From: CALLVY01 sp937899855
GTDB lineage: Bacteria; Bacteroidota; Bacteroidia; Chitinophagales; Saprospiraceae
Assembly: GCA_039820405.1 (NCBI GenBank)
Contig: JBCBQC010000028.1
Span: 1 to 64,000, forward strand
Direction of reading: 5' to 3'
Length of the DNA stretch: 64,000 nucleotides
This document shows, one piece after another, positions 8,308 through 17,905 of the stretch (positions are counted from its first letter, which is position 1; each line of letters starts with the position of its first letter). Below the pieces are notes generated by a model. That model did no database searches. It saw only the letters and a program-made list of their open reading frames with translations, and was not told the origin of the DNA. A program made the position numbers and the translations under genes.

Positions 8308-9456
8308 CTAGCGAGTGATGACGATGCGCTCGCTTTTTTGTCCCTTCGGACCTTGGCCAATGAGGGTGTACAGGCCATTGGGCAGATGGTGTAGGTCGAG
8401 CCAGCGCTGAGGCCGCTCGGTTTGGAACACCAGTCGCCCCTGGGCGTCGTATACGGTGAGGTGCTGGATGGCCTCGGAGCCAACCAACTCCAACCTGCCA
8501 TCGCTGGGGTTGGGGCGAACGGCAAAGCTGGGCGTCGGGGCGCGGCGGGGAGAAAACCCATCCAACTGGTCATCGCATACGCAGGATTGGAGCTGCACCA
8601 GACTGGGGCTAAAGTTGCTGTTGACGGCAAAGTCGACTTTGACCTTGTCGACCGTAAAGTTAAGTCGGTAGTAATTTTCCGGTAAGGTGGAACCGATGTG
8701 AAAGGGCGTGATTTGGCTCATGGCATTGTTGTCGCAACCCGGATTGAGGATCACCTGGCTTAAGTCCTTGCGGTAGCTAAAGGACAATTCGGAGGTGTAG
8801 GGCGTATTGCCTTGGAGCGTACCCTGTACTTTTAGTTTGTATTTGCGTTGGTTACAGCTGCCGGTCCAAAAGTGGAAGTTGTGCTCGTCTTTGCCTCCGT
8901 CGTACAGGATGGTAGAGGCGGGGTTGGCGCAGGAGCAGTCGGCAAAACCATTGCCCCCACCCCCCGTCGGAAGGAGGATGTCGATGTCCATGATGACGAT
9001 ATTGGAGGGGCTATTTGGCCGGTTTTCACCAAACAAACAGGAGGAGTAGACGCCGACCAGGTAGAGGCCTTGTCCGCTAAATTGGTAGTTGAGGCCAGTA
9101 CCGAGGTAGCTGCCGTTGGTACCGCTACCGAGGTTGAGGTAGTAGACCCCGTAGGCGGTCGCGGCGGGGTTGGGATTCCAGGAGAGGGAGCCCGTGCCGC
9201 CACCCTGCTGGTCGATTTGGGGGACGGGAGCGGGGCAGGCTCCGGAGGTATTGACCAGGTAAGTGGAAATAAAGCTTTCGATGGCCGAGCTCGACAGGTT
9301 GATCTGGCTACCGTAGGTTTGGATAATACTGGCTACGGTTGTCGAGAGGTTGGAAAGGTCTACGGAGTAGACGTTGGGGGGGAGCGGCTGGGCTCCTAGG
9401 GAGGAAGATTGGAACAATAGTAAGCATAGCGCGAGTGGAAAAATGAAATTTTTCAT
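8308..9456 (-). CDS. Secreted T9SS cargo protein of unknown function
   Basis: The 382-residue product starts with a signal peptide (MKNFIFPLALCLLLFQSSS, cleaved near GAQ). A fibronectin-III-like stretch at about residues 100-155 contains SLSWNPNPAATAYGVYYLN. The last 75 residues form a type A Por sorting domain: RPNPSDGRLELVGSEA, LTVYDAQGRLVF, LPNGLYTLIGQ, ending in RIVITR. Such proteins cross the outer membrane through the type IX system and are cleaved or anchored at the surface. The middle part (TILYDGGKDEHNFHFWTG) is unfamiliar. Expressed alone, convergent with the helical-protein gene. Confidence 0.82.
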   Translation of the reverse strand: MKNFIFPLALCLLLFQSSSLGAQPLPPNVYSVDLSNLSTTVASIIQTYGSQINLSSSAIESFISTYLVNTSGACPAPVPQIDQQGGGTGSLSWNPNPAATAYGVYYLNLGSGTNGSYLGTGLNYQFSGQGLYLVGVYSSCLFGENRPNSPSNIVIMDIDILLPTGGGGNGFADCSCANPASTILYDGGKDEHNFHFWTGSCNQRKYKLKVQGTLQGNTPYTSELSFSYRKDLSQVILNPGCDNNAMSQITPFHIGSTLPENYYRLNFTVDKVKVDFAVNSNFSPSLVQLQSCVCDDQLDGFSPRRAPTPSFAVRPNPSDGRLELVGSEAIQHLTVYDAQGRLVFQTERPQRWLDLHHLPNGLYTLIGQGPKGQKSERIVITR

Positions 9457-9490
9457 AAGTAGAGTATTTGGATTTTGCAGTAATAATTAA

Positions 9491-9509
9491 AACCACCGAG
9501 CGGGTGGTT
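9491..9509 (-). terminator. Hairpin, probable terminator of the exonuclease/GIY-YIG gene
   Basis: A 7-bp perfect stem (AACCACC with GGTGGTT, five-base loop) followed on the minus strand by TTAATTATT. It lies about 115 bases beyond the end of the 9626-11038 gene. The T run is interrupted, so this is a moderate call. Confidence 0.4.
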
Positions 9510-9625
9510 GGGAAGATTAGCATGCAAACACGGATAGATGTGATGGGTCCAAATTAGGGGAGGAATTTGAGAAATGTGATTACAAAAAAAAGCCATTTTC
9601 CAGCGTGCGGGGCTGGGGCGCTAGG

Positions 9626-11038
9626 TTAGGGGAGGGCACGATCGAGACGCAGCAGGCGTTCCACCTTTTTCTTTTGGAGGTACTGGAGAATGATTCGGGC
9701 CACTTCGGGGTTGTGGGCCCGGGGGGAGATGGCTTCGCGAACTTCGTGGGCCTGTCCACTACTATCGTTGAGATCGATATAGCCGTAGCCTTGATACTGG
9801 CCATTCTCGACGAGGATGACCGCTTTTTCTTCGGCGTGGCGGCCCTTGTCGTAGGCGATGAAGTCGTAACCAAAGTCAATATTGATGGCCTCGATGGCCC
9901 GTTGGACGCGTTCGTTGTAAGTCTCGGGATCTTCTTCTTCGATACAGGCGCCCCGACATTTGTTGATGTGGTAGTAAAAACATGGGGTACTGATCTGATC
10001 GACGTGACAGTACTTTTGGCACAGCTCGTACTGTTCTAAAAGGCGGTTGAGTGCCCCCTTTGCTCCCGTCAGTTTGGAAAACTCCCGCAGTACCCGGAAG
10101 TCTTTTTTCTGGTTTTTTCGCACCTTAGCAATATCCAAGCACTGGTAACCCGCTTCGTTCTCGTAGTGGTGAATGATGTAGGGAAAGCTGCGTGCCCGCT
10201 GGGCCCGATTGATTTTGGGACGTAGGTTTTTGATTTCGTCGCTCTCCAGGAGCAGGGCCACCAGCTCACTTCCGGTCAGTTCGTAGCTGATGTCGTGCAC
10301 TCCCGCCGCAATTTTGGCACCCTTGCGGCTTTCGTCGGCGAAGTGCTGCATGATGCGGCTTTTGATGTTGATGCTCTTACCCACGTAGATGACCTCCCCG
10401 TGTCGGTCGTGAAAATAGTATACCCCACACTCCTCCGGGAGCTCGTGCAGTTTGGGGAGCGAAATATTAGCGGGCAAGCGGGATTCCTTGACCCCCCGGT
10501 TAATCATCTGATCGATGGCATCATCCGGGCCCTCTTCCATATCGAGGATGCGTTCGAAGACCTCTACGGTCGCCATCACGTCGGCCATAGCGCGGTGGCG
10601 ATCGCTCACCTTGATCTTAAAGTATTTGATCAGTTTGGCCAGGCTGTAGGCGCCGATCCAGGGAAAGGCCTGGCGACTGAGGCGAACGGTGCAGAGCTGT
10701 TTGCGCGTGTAGCTAAAGCCCAGGCGTTTGAATTCCGCCCTTAAAAACCCGTAGTCAAAGCGTACGTTGTGGGCCACAAAAACGGCCCCTTCGGTCATTT
10801 CCACCACCGTCTTGGCCACTTCGTAGAATTTGGGGGCCTCCTCGACCATTTCTTGGGTAATCCCGGTGATTTTGGTAATATTGTAGGGAATGGCCCGTTC
10901 GGGATTGATGAGGGATTCAAAGGTATCGATCACCCGTTCGCCATCGTGTAGCGCAATGGCAATCTCCGTGATGCGGTCGCGATCACTCTTGGCCCCCGTA
11001 GTTTCGAGGTCGACAATGGCGTACAATTTCTTTTTCAT
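9626..11038 (-). CDS. DEDDh exonuclease fused to GIY-YIG (UvrC-like) domain
   Basis: A 470-residue two-domain nuclease. Residues 1-180 are a DnaQ/epsilon-like 3'-5' exonuclease: AIVDLETTG (D10, E12), FVAHNVRFDYGFLRAE, and SDRHRAMADVMATVEVF with the catalytic His/Asp. Residues 210-300 are a GIY-YIG endonuclease module as in UvrC N-termini: GVYYFHDRHGEVIYVGKS followed by RIMQHF. The C-terminal 170 residues include a Cys-containing stretch (CFYYHINKCRGAC) like the one after UvrC GIY-YIG domains. I chose the ATG at 11036-11038 (MKKKLYAIVDLETTG). Likely role: DNA repair; the precise substrate is unknown. Confidence 0.88.
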   Translation of the reverse strand: MKKKLYAIVDLETTGAKSDRDRITEIAIALHDGERVIDTFESLINPERAIPYNITKITGITQEMVEEAPKFYEVAKTVVEMTEGAVFVAHNVRFDYGFLRAEFKRLGFSYTRKQLCTVRLSRQAFPWIGAYSLAKLIKYFKIKVSDRHRAMADVMATVEVFERILDMEEGPDDAIDQMINRGVKESRLPANISLPKLHELPEECGVYYFHDRHGEVIYVGKSINIKSRIMQHFADESRKGAKIAAGVHDISYELTGSELVALLLESDEIKNLRPKINRAQRARSFPYIIHHYENEAGYQCLDIAKVRKNQKKDFRVLREFSKLTGAKGALNRLLEQYELCQKYCHVDQISTPCFYYHINKCRGACIEEEDPETYNERVQRAIEAINIDFGYDFIAYDKGRHAEEKAVILVENGQYQGYGYIDLNDSSGQAHEVREAISPRAHNPEVARIILQYLQKKKVERLLRLDRALP

Positions 11039-11077
11039 ATTCCGTGACACGCTGCGGGTGCTTGCCCTAAAAAGGCA

Positions 11078-11157
11078 ACGCAGAGAAACCATGCTACCCG
11101 AGGTAGGAGGATGGTAGTTGGGATAGTAGTCCTCCGGGTATCAAGGTCTCTCTGCGT
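11078..11157. repeat. Long imperfect inverted repeat upstream of the exonuclease gene
   Basis: Arms 11078-11103 and 11131-11157 pair over 22 base pairs with three mismatches and one bulge, enclosing a 27-base purine-rich loop. The arms begin ACGCAGAGA and end TCTCTGCGT. It lies 40 bases upstream of the 9626-11038 start codon and 116 before the next divergent gene. Neither arm is followed by a T run, so it does not look like an intrinsic terminator; it could be a leader structure or a decayed palindromic repeat. Confidence 0.6.
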
Positions 11158-11272
11158 ATATCAGTGTTGAGATAAAAGTCGGTTATTATGGGTAGCTTGA
11201 ATGTTCTTTCGAGATCAATAGTGTAGTGAGAATGCGACTGACTTCACCTCAACGAACGCTAAAATTACAATT

Positions 11273-12514
11273 ATGCTTGCGAATCTAAAAATCTACAGCC
11301 TCTTTCTTTTGTGCTTGTTGACGGGTCAACTGGCTTGCCAGGGCGGTCGGCCGAGTACGACACCACCCACCGAGCCGCGCCCGGTCACTGACCTGCCTCC
11401 CGAGGGGGAAGAATTGCGATTGGGAGCGGAGCGCTTTGAGGAATACGTCGGTCGTTTGGTCGGAAAAAGGGTAGCCCTCTTGGTCAATCAAACCTCTCGG
11501 GTTGGGGAGCAGCACTTGGTCGATGTATTGCTGGAAAAAGGGGTTCGGATCGAACGGATTTTTGCGCCCGAGCACGGTTTTCGGGGGCAGGCCGACCGCG
11601 GAGCGAGTGTGGTGGATGGAAAGGATGCCCGGACCGGCCTCCCCATCATCTCGTTGTACGGAAAAAAGAAAAAACCCAGCCCGGCTGACCTCGCCGGTAT
11701 CGACGTCGTTCTGTTTGACATTCAGGACGTAGGCGTACGCTTTTACACCTACATTGGCAGCATGCACTATCTGATGGAAGGCTGTGCCGAAAATGAGGTC
11801 GATCTCATCGTCCTCGACCGGCCCAATCCCAATGGCCACTACGTAGATGGCAACATCCTCGACCTGGCACACCGGAGCTTTGTGGGCATGCACCCAGTAC
11901 CCATCGTACACGGCATGACGGTGGGAGAGTACGCCCGCATGATCAATGGAGAAGGCTGGCTCGCCGGTGGCCGACGTTGCCAACTGCTCGTGATTGACTG
12001 CGAAAATTACCGCCGCTCGCAGGCCTACCGCCTTCCCGTCAAGCCTTCCCCCAACTTGCCCAACAACCGATCGATTTATTTGTACCCTTCCCTGTGTCTG
12101 TTTGAGGGCACTCCCTTTAGCGTGGGTCGTGGCACCGATCAGCAATTCCAAATTGTGGGGCATCCCGAGCTCGAAATTGGTGACTATTATTTCACTCCCG
12201 AGTCCCGCCCCGGTGCCACGCGTCCGGTCTTGGAAGGGCAGCGTTGTCGAGGCTTTGACCTGACCTACCTCAGCGAAAACGACCTGTGGGAAGAGGGGCG
12301 GATCCAGCTGATTTACCTGACCGAGGCCTACGGTCATTTTCCTGATCGCGCGCGTTTTTTCAACGACAATGGCTTTTTCGATACCTTGGCGGGCGGGCCC
12401 GAGCTGCGGCAGCAGCTGGAGGCGGGTTGGTCGGAAGCCGAGATTCGGGCGAGCTGGCGGGAAGGCCTGGAGGCGTTCAAGGTGCTGCGCAAGCCCTATT
12501 TGGTGTATCCATGA
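11273..12514 (+). CDS. DUF1343 lipoprotein, NamZ-type exo-beta-N-acetylmuramidase
   Basis: The 413-residue protein belongs to DUF1343, whose characterised member NamZ removes terminal MurNAc from peptidoglycan fragments. The family block FAPEHGFRGQADRGA contains the proposed catalytic Glu-His region; VLFDIQDVGVRFYTYIGSMH, VLDRPNPNGHYVDGN and MHPVPIVHGMTVGEYA are highly characteristic. The N-terminus is hydrophobic and ends in a lipobox-like QLAC (Cys22), so it is probably a periplasmic or outer-membrane lipoprotein, though the -3 position is unusual. Suggested role: cell-wall recycling or scavenging. It ends three bases before the convergent lipoprotein gene. Confidence 0.88.
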   Translation: MLANLKIYSLFLLCLLTGQLACQGGRPSTTPPTEPRPVTDLPPEGEELRLGAERFEEYVGRLVGKRVALLVNQTSRVGEQHLVDVLLEKGVRIERIFAPEHGFRGQADRGASVVDGKDARTGLPIISLYGKKKKPSPADLAGIDVVLFDIQDVGVRFYTYIGSMHYLMEGCAENEVDLIVLDRPNPNGHYVDGNILDLAHRSFVGMHPVPIVHGMTVGEYARMINGEGWLAGGRRCQLLVIDCENYRRSQAYRLPVKPSPNLPNNRSIYLYPSLCLFEGTPFSVGRGTDQQFQIVGHPELEIGDYYFTPESRPGATRPVLEGQRCRGFDLTYLSENDLWEEGRIQLIYLTEAYGHFPDRARFFNDNGFFDTLAGGPELRQQLEAGWSEAEIRASWREGLEAFKVLRKPYLVYP

Positions 12515-12517
12515 GGC

Positions 12518-13147
12518 CTACGGCCGCTCCATAATATGTGGCATCTTGCGGCTGGCGTTGCGCATCAGATTCCGAACCAAACTCGTCGGCGTAGTGCCAA
12601 TGCTGCCGGATAGGGTGTGGTTATAGCTCCACAACAATTTCTCCGCTCCCCCGTCGTAAATCTCCATCCCTACCGCCACATTATTGGTCGCGCCCCAGAT
12701 GCCAAAAACCAAGCCCAGGGCGATGGCGGCGCCCTCCGACATCGGGCGACTCAAGCCAAAATTAGAGGTCAGTACCGCATCCACCCCAAGCAGGCGACAC
12801 AGTTCGTTGGGGCTCATTCGATCGTCGTTAAAGTAATTGGCGCGGGCCAGCAAGGCATTGGTGCTGCCCACATCCTGAATCTCCACCCGGATGCGGTTTT
12901 GGACCTTCCGCTTGAGGAGCCAGGCGTGGATTTCCCGTTGAAAGGTAAGCGACTCCGTTCGTTGTTGTTCCTTTAATGCCTCCACATCTACCTTCTTACG
13001 GGCGGCGATGGAAACCTTGGGTGGGATCACCGCAATTTTTTCGTGTCGCATCGCCAGGGTCCGGGCGTCGGTACTGGTGTAAATGCTCGCGCAACTCCCC
13101 GCCAGCAAAAGGATGCTGACCAGTACCCCAATCATCAGTCTGTTCAT
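12518..13147 (-). CDS. Putative lipoprotein, downstream member of a tandem paralogous pair
   Basis: A 209-residue lipoprotein: signal MNRLMIGVLVSILLLAGSC with the lipid-anchored Cys19. I chose the ATG at 13145-13147, since the longer open frame adds 45 residues lacking any signal. It is clearly a paralogue of the gene just upstream: both share YTSTDARTLAMRHEKIAVIP-like starts, LHAWLLKRK, ARANYF, CRLLGVDA and IYDGG elements. The pattern (beta strand VIPP, helix, LLGVDAVLTS, then a strand IYDGGAEKLLW) resembles small envelope proteins of the CsgG/GNA1162-like fold, a weak comparison. Function unknown. Confidence 0.75.
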   Translation of the reverse strand: MNRLMIGVLVSILLLAGSCASIYTSTDARTLAMRHEKIAVIPPKVSIAARKKVDVEALKEQQRTESLTFQREIHAWLLKRKVQNRIRVEIQDVGSTNALLARANYFNDDRMSPNELCRLLGVDAVLTSNFGLSRPMSEGAAIALGLVFGIWGATNNVAVGMEIYDGGAEKLLWSYNHTLSGSIGTTPTSLVRNLMRNASRKMPHIMERP

Positions 13148-13278
13148 CTTAATGTCGTTTAAGTGGATAAATAATGGGTGGGGGGAGTTCCATAGCTTTA
13201 CGTCTCGACCATTAATACCCAGGGTCGTCAAAAGGTAATGGCCAAATGCTAAAAAAATCGGGTGCTCGTACCCTTCGC

Positions 13279-13917
13279 TCATTTTTTCTTCCGCTTCTTG
13301 ACCTTGTGCGGCAAATGCCGACTGGCACTGCGCATCAAACCCTGTATTAGGCTAAGGTGGGTCGTCCTACTGCTACCGGATAAGGTACCTCGGTAGCCCC
13401 AGATAAATCGCTCCGTACCTCCGTCGTAAATATCCAGTTGCGCCGTTACACTCTTCGTCTTTATCAGCCCACCCAGCGTCAGCTGCAGGGCCCGGCTCGC
13501 ACCCCCCGACAGCGGGCGGCTCAAGTCAAATTTTGACCGCAGCAAAGCGTCGACTCCGAGTAAGCGGCAGATCTCCTGCGAGCTGAGGTCCGGGTCCGTA
13601 AAATAGTTGGCGCGGGTCAGTACGGCATTGACCTCGTCGAGCTCCAGGAGCTCCACTTCGATTCGGCCCTTTCCTTTGCGCTTGAGAAGCCAGGCGTGGA
13701 GCGCCCGTTGGAGGTTGAGGGACTCGATCATTTCTAGGCGTTCCAAGACGCTGGCCTCCACGGATTTACTGGCGGCGATAGAAACTTGTGCGGGCAGCAC
13801 CGCAATCTGCTGGTGTTTGATCGCCAAGCTACGCGCATCAGTGGTGTAGTAAATGCGTGCGCAACTGCTACTCAAAATAAAGAGGCTCCCCAGCAAGCCT
13901 AGCTTTAGTCTATTCAT
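13279..13917 (-). CDS. Putative lipoprotein, upstream member of a tandem paralogous pair
   Basis: Encodes 212 residues, starting MNRLKLGLLGSLFILSSSC with lipobox Cys19. Same organisation as the neighbour at 12518-13147: IYYTTDARSLAIKHQQIAVL, ALHAWLLKRKGKGRIEVELL, LTRANYFTDPDLS, EICRLLGVDALLRS, LDIYDGGTERFIWGY. It ends in a basic tail (HKVKKRKKK) the paralogue lacks. The two are separated by 131 bases and read in the same direction. Likely a lineage-specific duplication of an envelope lipoprotein that binds or assembles something at the membrane; function unknown. Confidence 0.75.
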   Translation of the reverse strand: MNRLKLGLLGSLFILSSSCARIYYTTDARSLAIKHQQIAVLPAQVSIAASKSVEASVLERLEMIESLNLQRALHAWLLKRKGKGRIEVELLELDEVNAVLTRANYFTDPDLSSQEICRLLGVDALLRSKFDLSRPLSGGASRALQLTLGGLIKTKSVTAQLDIYDGGTERFIWGYRGTLSGSSRTTHLSLIQGLMRSASRHLPHKVKKRKKK

Positions 13918-13954
13918 CGGAAAGTCGTTTTAGTTGATTTCATGGCCTAGCAAT

Positions 13955-13983
13955 AAAAAAGCCCCGAGCACAAGTCTCGGGGC
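13955..13983 (-). terminator. Intrinsic terminator after groEL
   Basis: On the minus strand an 8-bp perfect GC-rich stem (GCCCCGAG with CTCGGGGC, seven-base loop) is followed by six T residues. It lies about 40 bases past the groEL stop codon and closes the groES-groEL unit. Confidence 0.85.
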
Positions 13984-14021
13984 CTAAATATAAGGTATTA
14001 TCTATTTTCTCGCTGAGCGAA

Positions 14022-15668
<1,647 letters not shown>

Positions 15669-15759
15669 TTTGGTGGATTTTTTTTGAAAGAGTAAACTAA
15701 AATTTGGTGATTAAAATGACCGTTTTCCCTTCTGTGAATGGGGGCGGTAGTGGATGGCT

Positions 15760-16023
15760 TTAGAGGATGACGAGGATATCATCTTCCCGCATGATAAGGT
15801 AGTCGGTACCTTCGTAGTTCAGCTCTTGGCCAGCGTACTTACCGTACAGTACGGTATCGCCTTTCTTCACCGTTGGGGCTACTCCCTCTTTACCGGGGCC
15901 AACAGCCACTACTTTACCACGCTGAGGCTTTTCCTTGGCCGTGTCGGGGATGATAATTCCACCTTTGGTCTTCGTCTCAGCCGGAGCAGGTTTCACAACA
16001 ACTCTATCGTTGATCGGCTTCAT
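15760..16023 (-). CDS. groS: 10 kDa co-chaperonin GroES
   Basis: An 87-residue co-chaperonin that caps the GroEL ring. The protein begins MKPINDRVVVKPAPAETKTK, carries the mobile-loop region KGGIIIPDTAKEKPQRG and ends DYLIMREDDILVIL, all typical. It precedes groEL by 91 bases on the same strand, the usual order. I saw no CIRCE/HrcA operator in front of it; the upstream region instead holds a short palindrome (ACACCTGGTGT, 16076-16086) and a larger inverted-repeat structure at 16113-16210. Confidence 0.97.
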   Translation of the reverse strand: MKPINDRVVVKPAPAETKTKGGIIIPDTAKEKPQRGKVVAVGPGKEGVAPTVKKGDTVLYGKYAGQELNYEGTDYLIMREDDILVIL

Positions 16024-16112
16024 AATTTAGAATAGTTTTGGTTTGGTAATAGGTATTATTTGTTATGCAATCAATACACCTGGTGTGTATCATTAGTTGT
16101 GCCATTCCGAAA

Positions 16113-16210
16113 ATTATGACATTATTGCAGCCAGGGGCTAATCTTTTGGCAGTTGGGGTCGCCAGTGCCCTTACCAGCCGCCCTTTTTCCAAGGGCTGCG
16201 TTGTCATAAT
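16113..16210. other. Structured intergenic region upstream of groES
   Basis: Two nested inverted repeats frame this stretch: ATTATGACA (16113-16121) with TGTCATAAT (16202-16210), and GCAGCC (16127-16132) with GGCTGC (16194-16199). A competing inner hairpin can form from CAGCC (16175-16179) with GGCTG, so two mutually exclusive folds exist. It lies 90 bases upstream of the groES start codon and just beyond the secG terminator. A 67-residue open frame runs through it but looks non-coding. Function unknown; leader RNA, operator pair or a palindromic repeat are all possible. Confidence 0.45.
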
Positions 16211-16225
16211 GGCGCAAAAATAAAA

Positions 16226-16262
16226 AAAAGACCTAAATGCAAAAAACGCATTTAGGTCTTTT
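16226..16262 (-). terminator. Intrinsic terminator after secG
   Basis: A 15-bp perfect stem (16226-16240 with 16248-16262, loop AAAAAAC) followed on the minus strand by a run of T residues. It lies about 30 bases beyond the secG stop and ends the miaB-to-secG operon before the chaperonin genes. The opposite strand also ends in T residues, so it may act in both directions. Confidence 0.88.
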
Positions 16263-16290
16263 AGGGGAGTGGGGCTATCCTCGGTCGGCC

Positions 16291-16557
16291 CTACTGGCGC
16301 AGCGGCGCGGTGCCCGCGCCCGTCACGTCCGCACCCGCGTAGGTGGCGGCGATGATGACGCAGAGGATGAGAATGGCCGCGGCCAAGTACCAGGTGAGCT
16401 TTTCGATAAAATCGGTCGACTTAGCAGCGCCCAACATCTGGTTGGTCGCATTGCCCCCGAAGGTCGCGTCGACGCCACCTCCCTTGGGATTCTGAATCAA
16501 CACCACACCGATCAACAAGAGCGAGATAAGTGCCGTCAGGATTGTGAGAATAACCAT
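16291..16557 (-). CDS. secG: Preprotein translocase subunit SecG
   Basis: This 88-residue membrane protein is the small subunit of the SecYEG channel. Two hydrophobic spans (about residues 2-22 and 56-76) flank the conserved IQNPKGGGVDATFGGN loop and the region near QMLGAAKSTDFIEKLTW. It starts two bases after the stop of the TPR gene and is the last gene of the operon with miaB, the sigma-54 activator and lptE. A strong terminator follows. Confidence 0.92.
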   Translation of the reverse strand: MVILTILTALISLLLIGVVLIQNPKGGGVDATFGGNATNQMLGAAKSTDFIEKLTWYLAAAILILCVIIAATYAGADVTGAGTAPLRQ

Positions 16558-16558
16558 T

Positions 16559-17848
16559 TTATATTAATTTTTTTAGTTCGTCAATTTTGCTCGCAAAGAA
16601 ACTACTTTTTTCTGGATAAATCAACTTTAGCCTTTCGTAAATCCGAATGGCCTTCTCGTAAGCCCCCTGTTTGGCTAGGATGATGGCGAGGGTCTCGGAG
16701 GCAATGTCTTCGTCTTCGGTCAGGCTCTGCGCCGCAAAACTGCGGATCTTGACCTTCTTTTTTTGCCGCTTGGACTTCTTGGGGGAGGGCTTGGTCTTTT
16801 CCTCCGCCGCATCTACCGGCGTTGGGTCGTCCAACTCTGCCAGATTCTTGGTCTTACGCGTTTTCTTCTTTTTGGTTTTACTTTTTTTCTCCTTTTCTTT
16901 TCCCTCCGCCGCCAGCCGCTCCGGTTTTTCCGGCTCCGCTACCGGTGGTGGTGTCGGATTCTCCTCCGCTGGGGCAGCGGGAGTGGGCCGCGCTACTTGG
17001 GGGAGAGGGGCTTCGGGTAATTTTTTCTCCACCGCTGGTTCCTCCTTTTTTTCGGGTGGGCGCGGCGCCTGAAACTGTTGCAACCAAGAACTGAAGGACG
17101 TTTTGGGCGCGGGTTTGGGAAGGACGGGGGGGACTTCGTCGGCGGGCAGATTGGTGATCTCTAGGGGGATGTCACTCGGGCTGGACTCGGGGAGGGGTAC
17201 CGTCTTTTCCGCTTCGACCTCTTCCCCTTCCTCGTCGACTAGCGGCTCTTCCACCACCGCCTCCTCTACCGGAAAGGGGTGCTCCGACTCGATCAAATCC
17301 TCCAGAAAAAAGACGTGGTCGTTCCGCTCCGTGAAGTCGGGGCGCTCCTCCTTTTCTTCGCGAAACTTTCTCAGGTGCTCGTCCAAATTGAACTCCATTG
17401 AGTCGTCCTCTTCCATGGCGCTAGGGTTTGAAAAATGAATCTCGTGCGAAATGTCCTCCACTTCCTCAAGCGCGTCGGGCTGATCGGTCAGGCTGATGGC
17501 CAGTGCCGTTTCCCCTTCGTCTTCCTGGGCCAGCGAGGCGCGAGGCACCGCGTTTTGCTGATCCCGAAGAAAACGCTCGGCCATTTGGTAGGGATTGAGC
17601 GATTGTCGAAAACCGCCACCCGCGCGGAAGAATCGGAAAAGGTGGCTGCGCTGGGTACTGTAGGTAGCGGCCGTACGGATGTTTTCCTCCAGATGATCGT
17701 TTTGCTCCGACTGACTTTTTCGCAGCAAAAGCAAACGCAAATTCTGACAATACGGGTAGCGGGCCACCAATTGGGCCAGCTCATCGTAAGTCCACTCCGC
17801 AAGTCGATCCTGCTGGTGGAGCAATTGCGTAAACTGCGGTGCTTTCAT
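16559..17848 (-). CDS. Cytoplasmic protein with acidic/proline-rich linker and C-terminal TPR
   Basis: A 429-residue protein without signal peptide. Residues 1-95 form a helical N-domain (MKAPQFTQLLHQQDRLAEW, then LVARYPYCQNLRLLLLRK). Residues 110-360 are low-complexity: very acidic, then Pro/Glu-rich, then Lys-rich (KSKTKKKKTRKTKN), probably disordered. The last 50 residues hold a TPR-like pair (LAIILAKQGAYEKAIRIYER, then LKLIYPEKSSFFASKI). A gene with this N-domain and TPR end between lptE and secG is, as I recall, usual in Bacteroidota. It may link envelope-biogenesis functions; the actual role is unknown. Confidence 0.75.
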   Translation of the reverse strand: MKAPQFTQLLHQQDRLAEWTYDELAQLVARYPYCQNLRLLLLRKSQSEQNDHLEENIRTAATYSTQRSHLFRFFRAGGGFRQSLNPYQMAERFLRDQQNAVPRASLAQEDEGETALAISLTDQPDALEEVEDISHEIHFSNPSAMEEDDSMEFNLDEHLRKFREEKEERPDFTERNDHVFFLEDLIESEHPFPVEEAVVEEPLVDEEGEEVEAEKTVPLPESSPSDIPLEITNLPADEVPPVLPKPAPKTSFSSWLQQFQAPRPPEKKEEPAVEKKLPEAPLPQVARPTPAAPAEENPTPPPVAEPEKPERLAAEGKEKEKKSKTKKKKTRKTKNLAELDDPTPVDAAEEKTKPSPKKSKRQKKKVKIRSFAAQSLTEDEDIASETLAIILAKQGAYEKAIRIYERLKLIYPEKSSFFASKIDELKKLI

Positions 17849-17905
17849 GTCAGCGGAAATTACGAATAATTGTGACCAAATCCAACCCCGTAATCCTCTC
17901 GGCCC

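Noticed and set aside
16024..16112. CIRCE/HrcA operator in front of groES
   Set aside because: The TTAGCACTC-N9-GAGTGCTAA pattern is absent; only the short ACACCTGGTGT palindrome is present.
16004..16207. A 67-residue minus-strand frame upstream of groES
   Set aside because: It runs through the groES leader and the inverted-repeat region, overlaps the groES start, and has no domain-like composition; more likely non-coding.
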